DNA from: Rothia gullae
GTDB lineage: Bacteria; Actinomycetota; Actinomycetes; Actinomycetales; Micrococcaceae
Assembly: GCF_024294905.1 (NCBI RefSeq)
Contig: NZ_JANCOC010000002.1
Location: forward strand, 1 to 64,000
Length of the DNA: 64,000 bases
Reading direction: 5' to 3'
Under the pieces are notes generated by a model that saw only the letters and a program-made list of their open reading frames with translations, had not been told where the DNA came from and did not search any database. Shown one piece after another: positions 35,196 to 43,548 of the stretch; the first letter of the stretch is position 1; every line of letters starts with the position of its first letter. Position numbers and translations under genes: made by a program.

Positions 35196-36464
35196 CTAAA
35201 AAATATCGGGAACATAGGAAACAATTGACCCTTCCGGTATACTACGCGCTTCCATAATAATCAGATTATTGTATTCATTTCTATCTGGCTTCAAATATTT
35301 CAATACATCAATCTTTCTACAGCGCCTCTTAGTCTCAAATGTTTCTTCGACAAATTTTTTTAAGTCTGCATAATAATTATCCAACTTAGACCCTCTCAAT
35401 TTTCGCTCCTCTTGGATCCTCGATGGAATATAAAGATCCGAGAATATTTCTTCTTTTGTATGTCGCTCAGTATTACGATATTCATGCACAGAGCCTTTTG
35501 TTGTCCCAATGTAAAACTCATACGAATATTTTACGATTTCTTCATTGAGATAATTAATCACCGACCTACCATCTTCGAGAATCCCATTAGTTATATCAAT
35601 GTAACGTATGGGTAACTTTCCTCTATAAATTCCAGGAATTACATATCGAGGAGTAATCTTCAAAGCCACAGAAGGAGACATTGGTACTAGATAAGCAGGA
35701 GGAGTAACCTTACCATTTCGAGCACAAAATACAATACTCGCTTCCGCTCCCATGCTCTCGTCTACCCTATATGGATCAGTTCCACTTGCAATGGGCGTTA
35801 TTCCCAAATCAGACAATAAAAATCGCTTCTCTTTATCAACTAATACATCTATTGCATAGAAGTATAAATCAAATTTTTCATACATTTTTATCCACTCTAG
35901 TCTAGTCCATTGAATCGAATTCTTTGGCTCAACTATTACTTCATGATCTACAAGATTAGAAATTTCATCACCACTATCCTGCACACCCAAAGAACGCAAA
36001 GCCTCACCTATGGACAAAATTCCACGCTGCTTATCCATTCCTCCCAAAGATGAGTCTAGCCAGTCACCAATAACTTCACCTGTTAGCTTAGAACGAACAT
36101 AAAGGTGCGCAATGTATGGAATAAGAATATCTTTATAACGCTCGACTGTTAATTCCTCTTGTTTTTCAAAAGCGTCAATTAGTTTTGGTAAAACACTTTC
36201 TACTTTTTTAAATTTTTCGTCTAGAGCAATTGCGTCACGTATTTCATCATTAGCATCAAGGCCAGACTCGTTATTATTTAAATCTGAACTAAAATCTGAA
36301 TCATAGCTCCCCAAATCCCACCCGATAGAATCTGCTGTTTCAAAATCAATCGAATGCTTATTAGCATACTTTATATATACCTTATTATCTCTCGAATCTG
36401 CTTCTTTAACAGTCGAAAATCGTGCTATAACACAAGCTGGAATTGTATGGTCCCTCTTATTCAT
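35196..36464 (-). CDS. DUF4238-like protein, last gene of AT-rich operon
   Basis: 422 aa. The opening MNKRDHTIPACVIARFS fits the DUF4238 start (K-x-x-H-x-x-P-x-x-x-x-x-x-F). Mid-protein PYIAHLYVRSKLTG and the block FLLSDLGITPIAS...AYLVPMSPSVALKITPR match the conserved FxxSD...PLSPxxAL pattern of that family. The C-terminal ~120 residues are unassigned. DUF4238 proteins are poorly characterised and often sit in variable and defence-related loci. The gene is strongly AT-rich (A/T third positions), unlike the chromosome around it. AGAGGAG precedes its ATG. It is separated by 57 nt from the nuclease gene upstream and belongs to the same operon. Confidence 0.75.
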   Translation of the reverse strand: MNKRDHTIPACVIARFSTVKEADSRDNKVYIKYANKHSIDFETADSIGWDLGSYDSDFSSDLNNNESGLDANDEIRDAIALDEKFKKVESVLPKLIDAFEKQEELTVERYKDILIPYIAHLYVRSKLTGEVIGDWLDSSLGGMDKQRGILSIGEALRSLGVQDSGDEISNLVDHEVIVEPKNSIQWTRLEWIKMYEKFDLYFYAIDVLVDKEKRFLLSDLGITPIASGTDPYRVDESMGAEASIVFCARNGKVTPPAYLVPMSPSVALKITPRYVIPGIYRGKLPIRYIDITNGILEDGRSVINYLNEEIVKYSYEFYIGTTKGSVHEYRNTERHTKEEIFSDLYIPSRIQEERKLRGSKLDNYYADLKKFVEETFETKRRCRKIDVLKYLKPDRNEYNNLIIMEARSIPEGSIVSYVPDIF

Positions 36465-36521
36465 GTCTCCTCTTTTCGAAAATAGGTAAAGTTATATAGA
36501 TTAAAGTTAATTAGCAATTCC

Positions 36522-37676
36522 TTAACATGGCTCAACTAAATTTTTATACTTACCCTCCCCTTTCATGAATCTACGCCATTCATCATCAGAAATGTTAAAC
36601 GGCATCCAAATAGAGTGACATTGGTAAGTCCTTAGATTCTCCGGGTTCGCAGAACCCTTGCAATAAGAATATAGGATATCAAACTCATCAAATTCTTTTT
36701 TACCATTCTTATCTATACATTCTTTCCTAAAAGACATATATTTCTTAAAGTCCTTGATTCTATCTACGGATCTGAGAACCATAACCAAACTTTCGAGAGA
36801 CATGATATGAACTCCTTCTAGGTACTTTGGACGAATATACTCTGAAGCATGAATAGACAAAGAAATAACCTCATATTCTTTTAGGTCATTAGGAATACTA
36901 TAATTTCCAGAATTAACAGGCTTCAGATGCTCCCCATTTTTAATTAGCTCCATACGCACCTTTAACTGAGTAATAGATTTTACAATATATCCACCGTTCC
37001 CTTCCGTACTAAACGCTCGTTCCGCAGATTTATTGAGATTGCTATATCTCTGATTTATTTTACATTCACCAAGTATCACGACTTTTTCATCTGACTTCCA
37101 AGCTATAACATCTGTCTCGTTATTATTCTTATTTTTAATATAAAAAGAATCAACACAATCAGCATTAAGGCACCTTCTGAAAAATTCCAGGACAACATCT
37201 TCAAAGGCTGCGCCACGTTTTCCAGAATCTCTGTCTAGTTTATTAAAAGGAATTTTATAGAGCCCCATTGTAGCCTCATGCCCATCACATGTATATATAT
37301 CCCCATTCTGATACTTAATAAACTGTATTATCTCATCATCGCTTGCATATCGCGACTCTAAAGTCACAATATCCTCTATACCATACTTATTCTTCAATTC
37401 ACTTTGCTCATCAGATACATAATCAATAAAACTATAACCTTCCATATTTTTAATCATTGGTATTTCCATGTATTGTAAGTATTTGCCAAATACCGAATGA
37501 AGGGCTCTACTTCGTTCAGTGGCATCCTTTCCTAAACTTGCATGAAGTTCAGAAAATTTCTCTGACCGTAACATTGCCTCAATAATCTTATAGTTAATCC
37601 AAGGAAACTTAACTCGCATTGATCTAATCCTCGATTTAGCATCATTGCGCATAATTTCTGAAATTAAGTAATCCAT
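36522..37676 (-). CDS. Putative PD-(D/E)XK nuclease in AT-rich operon
   Basis: 384 aa. Residues 155-206 fit the nuclease core: RGAAFEDVVLEFF (Glu 159 in the leading helix), NNNETDVIAW (Asp 189) and VVILGECKINQRY (Glu 204 - x - Lys 206). The N-terminal ~150 residues (helical, ending around a YTCDGHEATMGLY segment) and the C-terminal third (STEGNGGYIVK, VISLSIHASEYIRP) are unassigned. The layout resembles other endonuclease-like effectors in defence operons. Its start codon is adjacent to the preceding stop with no gap, so its translation is probably coupled. AT-rich throughout. Catalysis is inferred from the motif. Confidence 0.75.
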   Translation of the reverse strand: MDYLISEIMRNDAKSRIRSMRVKFPWINYKIIEAMLRSEKFSELHASLGKDATERSRALHSVFGKYLQYMEIPMIKNMEGYSFIDYVSDEQSELKNKYGIEDIVTLESRYASDDEIIQFIKYQNGDIYTCDGHEATMGLYKIPFNKLDRDSGKRGAAFEDVVLEFFRRCLNADCVDSFYIKNKNNNETDVIAWKSDEKVVILGECKINQRYSNLNKSAERAFSTEGNGGYIVKSITQLKVRMELIKNGEHLKPVNSGNYSIPNDLKEYEVISLSIHASEYIRPKYLEGVHIMSLESLVMVLRSVDRIKDFKKYMSFRKECIDKNGKKEFDEFDILYSYCKGSANPENLRTYQCHSIWMPFNISDDEWRRFMKGEGKYKNLVEPC

Positions 37677-38177
37677 TTAATTAAACCTCTCTTCAATATG
37701 CCTGTCGGTAATATTGATAATATCCTGCAGTATTTCCATCTGTTTCTTGAATATCAGATATAAGCCGTATGGGGTAATAAACAAATACGATCCCCATAAT
37801 TCGATTCTAAGATTTGGAGTCCACCCCTCTCCAAAAAGGGGTTGAAATTCAGGTTTAAAATACTGATACTCCCAATACACTATAATTTTTCGCTCTTGCT
37901 GATTAAATTCAGGTTCATGACTCCAGACCCATCCATGGGGATTCTTTCCGTCAGCAGAGCATTCAGCCGGGTCTATGCCCTTTATTCCATATATCTTAGT
38001 TAATGCCCTTTGTGTCATGTCATCGATTTCTGGGAAAAATCTTTGAATTATTTTAGATGCACATACCATACAACAATCATTAAATAAAATATCCTCTAGA
38101 TTTTTCACTAAAGAATTAAAATATTTTTCAGCGTAATCATTTGAATCTACCCCCATGTTTAGTGTATTTTTACACAT
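37677..38177 (-). CDS. Unknown protein, second gene of AT-rich operon
   Basis: 166 aa. AAGGAGG lies 8 nt before the ATG at 38177, inside the end of the previous gene (2 nt between stop and start). No family is recognised. It contains a CCMVCAS cluster (about residues 35-41) and an aromatic-rich middle (KNPHGWVWSHEPEF, YWEYQYFKPEFQPL). A predicted amphipathic C-terminal helix follows. It has no membrane segment or signal peptide. Its position between a membrane protein and a nuclease suggests an adaptor or a regulator of the nuclease. Confidence 0.7.
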   Translation of the reverse strand: MCKNTLNMGVDSNDYAEKYFNSLVKNLEDILFNDCCMVCASKIIQRFFPEIDDMTQRALTKIYGIKGIDPAECSADGKNPHGWVWSHEPEFNQQERKIIVYWEYQYFKPEFQPLFGEGWTPNLRIELWGSYLFITPYGLYLIFKKQMEILQDIINITDRHIEERFN

Positions 38178-38179
38178 TA

Positions 38180-39535
38180 TTACTTATCCTCCTTCTTTCG
38201 CTTTTGCACAAAGCACCAAACACTAATGCCAATGATAAATAAAACAACCCAGGCCGCGCAGAGCGGATTTGGAAAACCCATATCTTTCAAAACGGACGAA
38301 CCATCATTCAAAAACGAGACTGCCCCAGGAATAATCATTACTATTGCCACCAGCAAAGCATACTCCGCAAGCTCCTCTTGACTCCTTGCTAGTTTTTCTT
38401 GGCTAATGGCCAAATCTTCCTGCCGTTGCGAAGAGTTAATCTCTTCGACCCGCTTAGTAGACTCTACTAGAATTTTTAAATTATCTTGAAAATACAGGGC
38501 ATCCTCGACTTTTTCCATGGCAATGTAATGTAGTCCGCCCCGTGGATATGTACGCCCCATGTCATACATAATATACATTCTATTAATATTGTTATTAATT
38601 TTTTTTATTGCATCACTATCATTTAGTGCAACATATTCTTGAATCTGATTTATATAATAATTTACAAGAATAATTTTTAAAATCGACAGTATAACTGCAT
38701 CCAAATGGAAAGACTCAGCATAGCCCTGGAAACAAATTGGCTTATGCTTATAGTTATCTCCATTGATGTCTGGAGTATAATAACAAATTCCTTGTGAACG
38801 CGCATAGAAACACCAGTCTCCCTTACCTAGCATATGTAGTGAGCTAGGGCTTTCAGTATTCCATTTATCCTGAATAGACTCAGACGGTTTCTTGCCTGTG
38901 GTATAATAGTGCATTATACACCAGAAATCTTTCTCTTCGTTTCCGGTATAATCTATAGGCTTGCTTATTGACAAAGATTTAAATTTGTCAATTACACTTA
39001 ATTTGTAAACAAATGGCTTTATATTGCAACTCCACATTTGCGCCATCAAATCATCATTCGTGTCGTTTTCTATAAAACCATCCACCGGAATTATATTTTC
39101 TTTCACGAGATACGCATATATATTTTTATCTTCAAGCTGGACAGGCCCTTCCAGTAACCCCTCTTTTTTATGGATTTCAAAGATCGCCAAACCTGGAACT
39201 ATTTCATCTACACAAATACTCTTCTCTGCAAAGAGAAGCTGAAATCCGCTAACGATGTACTGATCTCCTTTACCATTAGTTATCGGATTAAATCCTTTTA
39301 GAGATTTAGCGTAATACCTATGGCCGTCCGCATATATAAGCTTCCGTATAGCCTCAGAAAAATTTTCCTTTCGAGTATCGGCATTAGAAATAAATTCTTC
39401 ATCATTACTATATTTCCGATATTTAACGTCAGGTATACCTGCAATCCATTCTATTCCCTGACTTTCGTTATTAATTCCAAAGGTTTTTAATTTCTTTTTA
39501 TTAATGCAAATTGAAGCCAAAATATATGTCTTCAT
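38180..39535 (-). CDS. Membrane-anchored coiled-coil protein, first gene of AT-rich operon
   Basis: 451 aa from the ATG at 39535, chosen for the GGAG site 8 nt upstream; a longer frame to 39670 lacks one. Residues 1-360 are a soluble domain without recognised motif. Then a heptad-like stretch (about 370-395: SSQRQEDLAISQEKLARSQEEL) leads into two C-terminal membrane helices (ALLVAIVMIIPGAVSFL and CAAWVVLFIIGISVWCFV), separated by a short loop, with a Lys-rich tail. The coiled coil plus two terminal helices resembles the end of CorA-type proteins and of membrane-pore effectors in abortive-infection systems; the GMN motif of CorA is not seen. AT-rich and presumably acquired. Confidence 0.72.
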   Translation of the reverse strand: MKTYILASICINKKKLKTFGINNESQGIEWIAGIPDVKYRKYSNDEEFISNADTRKENFSEAIRKLIYADGHRYYAKSLKGFNPITNGKGDQYIVSGFQLLFAEKSICVDEIVPGLAIFEIHKKEGLLEGPVQLEDKNIYAYLVKENIIPVDGFIENDTNDDLMAQMWSCNIKPFVYKLSVIDKFKSLSISKPIDYTGNEEKDFWCIMHYYTTGKKPSESIQDKWNTESPSSLHMLGKGDWCFYARSQGICYYTPDINGDNYKHKPICFQGYAESFHLDAVILSILKIILVNYYINQIQEYVALNDSDAIKKINNNINRMYIMYDMGRTYPRGGLHYIAMEKVEDALYFQDNLKILVESTKRVEEINSSQRQEDLAISQEKLARSQEELAEYALLVAIVMIIPGAVSFLNDGSSVLKDMGFPNPLCAAWVVLFIIGISVWCFVQKRKKEDK

Positions 39536-39798
39536 TGTCTCGCTCCTTAAATTATTCTTAGGCGTACAAATTTTTTGAATCAAATTCGCTAAATTCTTAC
39601 ATGCGTGAATATGCATCTCCTCCTTGAACTTACAGATAGAATATCCAGCGAATAAACGCTCTTGAAACACTCAAATCATGTCCAGACATCCTTATCCGAA
39701 TCGTACAATTACCGGCACTTACGAACAGCAACGAACGTTAGCGCCATCACTTACATTAGCACGAAGACACCCGCCCGGACTAGGAAAAACGTCCCACC

Positions 39799-39848
39799 GA
39801 CACAACTTTCTGCACCCAACCGACCCCTCGCCTCGTCAAAACAGAAAG
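39799..39848. repeat. Direct repeat, left copy (matches 40590-40644)
   Basis: GACACAACTTTCTGCACCCA continuing to CGCCTCGTCAAA. The right copy before the thrS terminator differs by a few substitutions and a short insertion. Each copy lies next to a terminator. The gap 39671-39903 around it holds no gene I can support. Confidence 0.8.
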
Positions 39849-39887
39849 GACCCAGCAGGACCACTAATATTAGTGTCCGCCGAGTCC
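39848..39887 (-). terminator. Terminator downstream of the 89-aa gene
   Basis: Stem with GGACTCGGCGGACACTAATA on the minus strand pairing to ATTAGTGGTCCTGCTGGGTCC with few mismatches, followed by TTTCTGTTTT. Confidence 0.85.
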
Positions 39888-39903
39888 TTCCTTACCTTTA
39901 CAA

Positions 39904-40173
39904 CTAGTTGTTACCTCCATTGAAGAGACGGGCGTGAATCTCCCCGTCAGCCTCAGTCACGATAATAACCGGCTTACCGCCCGCAACTTTGCGGGCACGG
40001 CGGAATATTTCAGCCTCATCTTCGCCTGGAGCCGCAGGGATAACATGGCACTCCCCTCCCGCCTTCTGTGCAGCGAGCGCAACAAGTGCCTTGTGCTCCG
40101 GGTTTCGGCGGGCGGACAGGTTGAAACGACCCGCAATACGAGCCCGTTCCTTCATCACTTCAATGCTTGCCAT
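39904..40173 (-). CDS. Small soluble protein, unknown function
   Basis: 89 aa, ATG at 40173 preceded by AAAGGGTGAAAG. Residues 1-25 are basic and helical (IEVMKERARIAGRFNLSARRN); then an alternating alpha/beta pattern (ALVALAAQKAGG, CHVIPAAPGED, AEIFRRARKVAGGKPVIIVTEADGEI) ends in a Gly/Asn tail. The layout resembles a small Rossmann-like or regulatory fold, but no family is named with confidence. GC content is host-like, so it is not part of the adjacent AT-rich operon. Own terminator follows. Confidence 0.65.
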   Translation of the reverse strand: MASIEVMKERARIAGRFNLSARRNPEHKALVALAAQKAGGECHVIPAAPGEDEAEIFRRARKVAGGKPVIIVTEADGEIHARLFNGGNN

Positions 40174-40246
40174 ACTTTCACCCTTTCACACGCGCTTCAA
40201 CAGCAAAGCCTACTACTTCTTCGTGAACAAACTTTGCTTCCTAAAA

Positions 40247-40281
40247 ACCCGGAGGGCTATCCAATGGATGGCCCACCGGGT
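40247..40281. terminator. Bidirectional terminator downstream of the 51-aa membrane protein
   Basis: Arms ACCCGGAGGGCTATCC and GGATGGCCCACCGGGT (two mismatches) with A-tract before (40243-40247) and T-tract after (40285-40288). It can therefore stop transcription from either side. Sequence resembles the terminator at 35095-35137. Confidence 0.8.
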
Positions 40282-40303
40282 CCGTTTTCGTCTGCTACAG
40301 CAC

Positions 40304-40459
40304 TTATTTTCGATTATTCAAAAGTCCAATAATCAATACTGCTATTGAGATACCGTAGAGAATTCCAAGCACTAGGTCGCTGACATTTGACACTACATTC
40401 AAGATAATTGCCAGGATCAAAAACAGCATCCCAACAGGAACATACTTATTCGACTTCAT
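40304..40459 (-). CDS. Small two-helix membrane protein
   Basis: 51 aa, read directly from the sequence: ATG at 40459 with GGGAG 9-10 nt upstream, TAA at 40304-40306. It starts MKSNKYVPVG, then a hydrophobic helix (MLFLILAIILNVVS), a short polar turn (NVSD), a second helix (LVLGILYGISIAVLIIGLL) and a basic end NNRK. A terminator follows 23 nt after the stop. It resembles small membrane proteins of unknown role, such as type I toxin-like or regulator peptides, but carries no diagnostic motif. Confidence 0.6.
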   Translation of the reverse strand: MKSNKYVPVGMLFLILAIILNVVSNVSDLVLGILYGISIAVLIIGLLNNRK

Positions 40460-40589
40460 ACGCTCGTGCTCCCTCAATAATCAACAGCGATACATCATTC
40501 TCAGAGCCATCCAGCCACCCATTTTCTGAATGACTATGGACGTTCGCTTTACTACCACGCTAGCACTCTGGAGCTAAAAACTAGCCCGC

Positions 40590-40644
40590 GACACAGCTTT
40601 CTGCACCCAACCGCCCCCCACTCTCGCCTCCTCAAAGCACAAAG
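40590..40644. repeat. Direct repeat, right copy (matches 39799-39848)
   Basis: GACACAGCTTTCTGCACCCA continuing to CTCCTCAAAGCACAAAG, adjoining the thrS terminator. The two copies bracket the 89-aa and 51-aa genes. Confidence 0.8.
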
Positions 40645-40688
40645 AAACCACCCCCTCCGCAGCTTGTCGCCGCAAAGGGGGTGGTTTC
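40644..40688 (-). terminator. Terminator of thrS
   Basis: Stem GAAACCACCCCCT (40644-40656) with AGGGGGTGGTTTC (40676-40688), 13 bp and perfect, followed on the minus strand by TTTG. It lies 30 nt past the thrS stop. Confidence 0.85.
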
Positions 40689-40718
40689 TATATATGAGCT
40701 AGACCAGAAAGCCTAGTG

Positions 40719-42752
40719 TTACTCAGCAGCCTCAGTGCTGGGCTTAGGGTCTTCGTTCACGCGGTTGCGGATATGCTCCACAATACGTGCCACAGCCTCA
40801 TCCACGGGCACACCGTTCTCCTGCTTGTTACCGCGGAAACGGAACGAAACAGCGCCGTGCTCCGCATCCTCACCGCCAGCAATCAGAATGAACGGAACCT
40901 TCTCAGTAGACGCAGTACGAATCTTCTTCGTGAAGCGATCCGAACCGTAATCCACCTCAACACGCACGCCGTGCGCACGCAGCTTGTCCGCGATCTCGGT
41001 CATGTAGTCGTTGAACGCCTCAGCCACCGGCACACCAATGACCTGGACCGGCGAGAGCCATGCCGGGAACGCACCCGCATAGTGCTCAGTCAGCACACCC
41101 AGGAAGCGCTCAATCGAGCCGAACTTCGCCGAGTGAATCATGACCGGCTCCTGCACGGTACCGTCAGCAGCCTGGTACTCCAGACCGAAGCGGCTCGGCT
41201 GGTTGAAGTCGTACTGCACGGTCGACATCTGCCAGGTACGGCCAATCGCGTCCTTCGCCTGAACCGAAATCTTCGGGCCGTAGAACGCAGCACCACCCGG
41301 ATCCGGGACGAGCTCCAGGCCAGTCTCCTTCGCAACCTGCTCCAGAACCGCGGTAGCCTCCTCCCACTGCTCATCAGTACCGATGAACTTATCCTTCTTA
41401 TCACCCTCGGTGTCGCGGGTCGACAGCTCAAGGTAGAAGTCAGTCATGCCGAAGTCCTCAAGCAGGCTCAGCATGAACTTCAGCAGGTGACGCACCTCGT
41501 CCGGTGCCTGCTCCTTCGTCACGTACGAGTGGGAGTCGTCCTGAGTAATCATGCGCACGCGGGTCAGACCCTGCAGCACGCCCGACTTCTCGTCACGGTA
41601 CACGGTGCCGAACTCAAAGAAACGCAACGGCAGCTCACGGTACGAACGGCCACGAGAACGGTAAATCTCGTTGTGCATCGGGCAGTTCATAGCCTTCAGA
41701 CGGTAGTGGCCGTTATCCAGCTCCATGGGCGGGAACATACCGTCCGCATAGTACGGAAGGTGACCGGAAGTGTAGAACAGGTCTTCCTTCGAAATATGCG
41801 GGGTGCTGACGTACTGGAAACCCTCCTGAATGTGGCGGGTACGCACGTAGTCTTCCATCTCGCGCTTAATCACGCCACCCTTAGGGTGAATCACCGGCAG
41901 ACCGGGGCCAATGTTCTTCGGGAAGGAGAACAGGTCCAGCTCACGGCCCAGGCGGCGGTGGTCGCGGCGCTCCGCCTCAGCGATGCGCTCCTTGTACGCC
42001 ACCAGCTCTTCCTTAGTCGGCCATGCGGTACCGTAAATACGCTGTAGCATGGGGTTCTTCTCAGAACCGCGCCAGTACGCGCCACCGGCACGCATCAGGG
42101 CGTAGCCGTTAGCAATCAGCTTGGTGTTCGGCAGGTGCGGGCCGCGGCAGAGGTCCTTCCAGACGGTCTCGCCGGTCTTCGGGTGCACGTTGTCGTAGAT
42201 GGTGATTTCACCCTCGCCGACCTCCACGGATGCACCCTCGGCAGCCTCCGCACCAGAACCGGGACCCTGGCTCAGGGAAAGCAGCTCCAGCTTGTACGGC
42301 TCGTTCGCCATCTCAGCAACAGCCTCGTCGTGGGTGACCACGCGGCGGCGGAACAGCTGACCGGACTTGATGATCTTAATCATCGACTTCTCGATCTTCT
42401 TCAGATCTTCCGGGGTGAAGGGCTCAGCCACATCAAAGTCAAAGTAGAAGCCATCAGTAATGTACGGGCCAATACCCAGCTTGGCGTCCTTGCGGTACTC
42501 CTGCACCGCCTGCGCCATCACGTGCGCAGCAGAGTGGCGCAGAACGTTCAGGCCGTCCGGCTCATGAATGAAAACCGGCTCAACGGAATCGCCAGCAGAC
42601 AGCTCGTGGGAGAGATCAACGAGCACGCCGTTCACGCGTGCCACAACGATCTTCGGGTCGTCAGCGAACAGCTCAGCGGCAGTCTTCGCGGTAACCTCGC
42701 GCTCCTCACCAGAAACGCTAATAACAATTGCTGAAGAATCAGCGGCAGACAT
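40719..42752 (-). CDS. thrS: Threonyl-tRNA synthetase
   Basis: 677 aa. N-terminal TGS-like domain ([15 protein letters not shown], about 8-65). Editing domain with [11 protein letters not shown] (His 73-His 77) and the HxxxC-type elements downstream. Class II catalytic core begins [11 protein letters not shown] and includes [10 protein letters not shown], motif 2 [15 protein letters not shown] and motif 3 with [10 protein letters not shown] and the active-site [17 protein letters not shown]. The anticodon-binding domain closes the protein ([15 protein letters not shown]). It charges tRNA-Thr in the cytoplasm. GGAGACTT precedes the ATG. No T-box leader structure is visible. The gene closes with a strong terminator. 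Confidence 0.96.
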   Translation of the reverse strand: MSAADSSAIVISVSGEEREVTAKTAAELFADDPKIVVARVNGVLVDLSHELSAGDSVEPVFIHEPDGLNVLRHSAAHVMAQAVQEYRKDAKLGIGPYITDGFYFDFDVAEPFTPEDLKKIEKSMIKIIKSGQLFRRRVVTHDEAVAEMANEPYKLELLSLSQGPGSGAEAAEGASVEVGEGEITIYDNVHPKTGETVWKDLCRGPHLPNTKLIANGYALMRAGGAYWRGSEKNPMLQRIYGTAWPTKEELVAYKERIAEAERRDHRRLGRELDLFSFPKNIGPGLPVIHPKGGVIKREMEDYVRTRHIQEGFQYVSTPHISKEDLFYTSGHLPYYADGMFPPMELDNGHYRLKAMNCPMHNEIYRSRGRSYRELPLRFFEFGTVYRDEKSGVLQGLTRVRMITQDDSHSYVTKEQAPDEVRHLLKFMLSLLEDFGMTDFYLELSTRDTEGDKKDKFIGTDEQWEEATAVLEQVAKETGLELVPDPGGAAFYGPKISVQAKDAIGRTWQMSTVQYDFNQPSRFGLEYQAADGTVQEPVMIHSAKFGSIERFLGVLTEHYAGAFPAWLSPVQVIGVPVAEAFNDYMTEIADKLRAHGVRVEVDYGSDRFTKKIRTASTEKVPFILIAGGEDAEHGAVSFRFRGNKQENGVPVDEAVARIVEHIRNRVNEDPKPSTEAAE

Positions 42753-42883
42753 AAGTCTCCTTAACTCAGGCGCGCGCGGCCGCTCGGGGCGCCGCGGGTG
42801 CGCATACTATTCCGCACTGTACTGGTGCACGGACACACACCATCTTACAACGGCTCCCAGCAAACGCTCAGCTTGAGGGCAGA

Positions 42884-43339
42884 CTAGTCCGCATAATGTT
42901 CACGCGTATGCTCATACACGTCAACCACAATGTGGCTAATATGGTCGTCCTTCAGACGGTAAATAGTGGTGCGGCCCTGCTGCTCACGATCAATCACGTG
43001 CGCCTCACGCAGGATGCGCAGGTGATGCGAAGCGAGCGGCTGCGAAATACCCAGGCACGTGTGCAGTTCGCTCACGCTGTGCGGGCGGTGCATCAGGTGG
43101 TGCGCAATCGCCAGGCGCAGCGGGTTCGCGAGCGCAGAGAAAATCGCCACGGACGGGCCGAACTGTTCCTCCCAGTCTTTGGGGCCGCTGCCTTCGAGGA
43201 GGGGCGCGTTGGCGGGCGCCTCGTGGGCGTGCTCCGCGGTGTGCTCCACGGTGTGCTCGGCTACGTGCTTCGCTACCTGCTCGGCGGCGTAGTGAGCGTG
43301 GGTGGTTTCGGTCTGGTCTGTGGGCTGGCTCTGAGTCAT
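42884..43339 (-). CDS. ArsR/SmtB-family metal-responsive repressor
   Basis: 151 aa. Winged-helix core with PLRLAIAHHLM, SVSELHTCLGISQPLASHHLRIL (recognition helix) and HVIDREQQGRTTIYRL (wing). Candidate metal ligands: D-x-H and H-x-x-E/H in the last helix (KDDHISHIVVDVYEHTREHYAD), a zinc-sensor-like alpha-5 pattern; and one Cys in the alpha-3 region. The first ~50 residues are rich in His (HAHYAAEQVAKHVAEHTVEH), which may bind further metal. It should repress metal-homeostasis genes in the metal-free state and release on zinc. No transporter gene is adjacent. Confidence 0.9.
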   Translation of the reverse strand: MTQSQPTDQTETTHAHYAAEQVAKHVAEHTVEHTAEHAHEAPANAPLLEGSGPKDWEEQFGPSVAIFSALANPLRLAIAHHLMHRPHSVSELHTCLGISQPLASHHLRILREAHVIDREQQGRTTIYRLKDDHISHIVVDVYEHTREHYAD

Positions 43340-43548
43340 AGTATTTTCACCTTATGTACAGGAAAGGGGGCACGTCAAGGAAGTTACGCCTGCGCGGCAT
43401 GCGGTGTTCTCAGCGGATTCGGTGTAGTTCACGGGCATCCACTGTACCTGGTGCCAGGGGAACTGGTTGCCGGAGTTGCTCACAGAGCCAAGGGAAACCA
43501 CGGTGCAACGGGTTAGCTACAGAGCAAAATAGTTACAGCACACGATAG

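Noticed and set aside
42753..42883. T-box leader upstream of thrS
   Set aside because: The region is short and GC-rich and lacks a T-box sequence or antiterminator fold.
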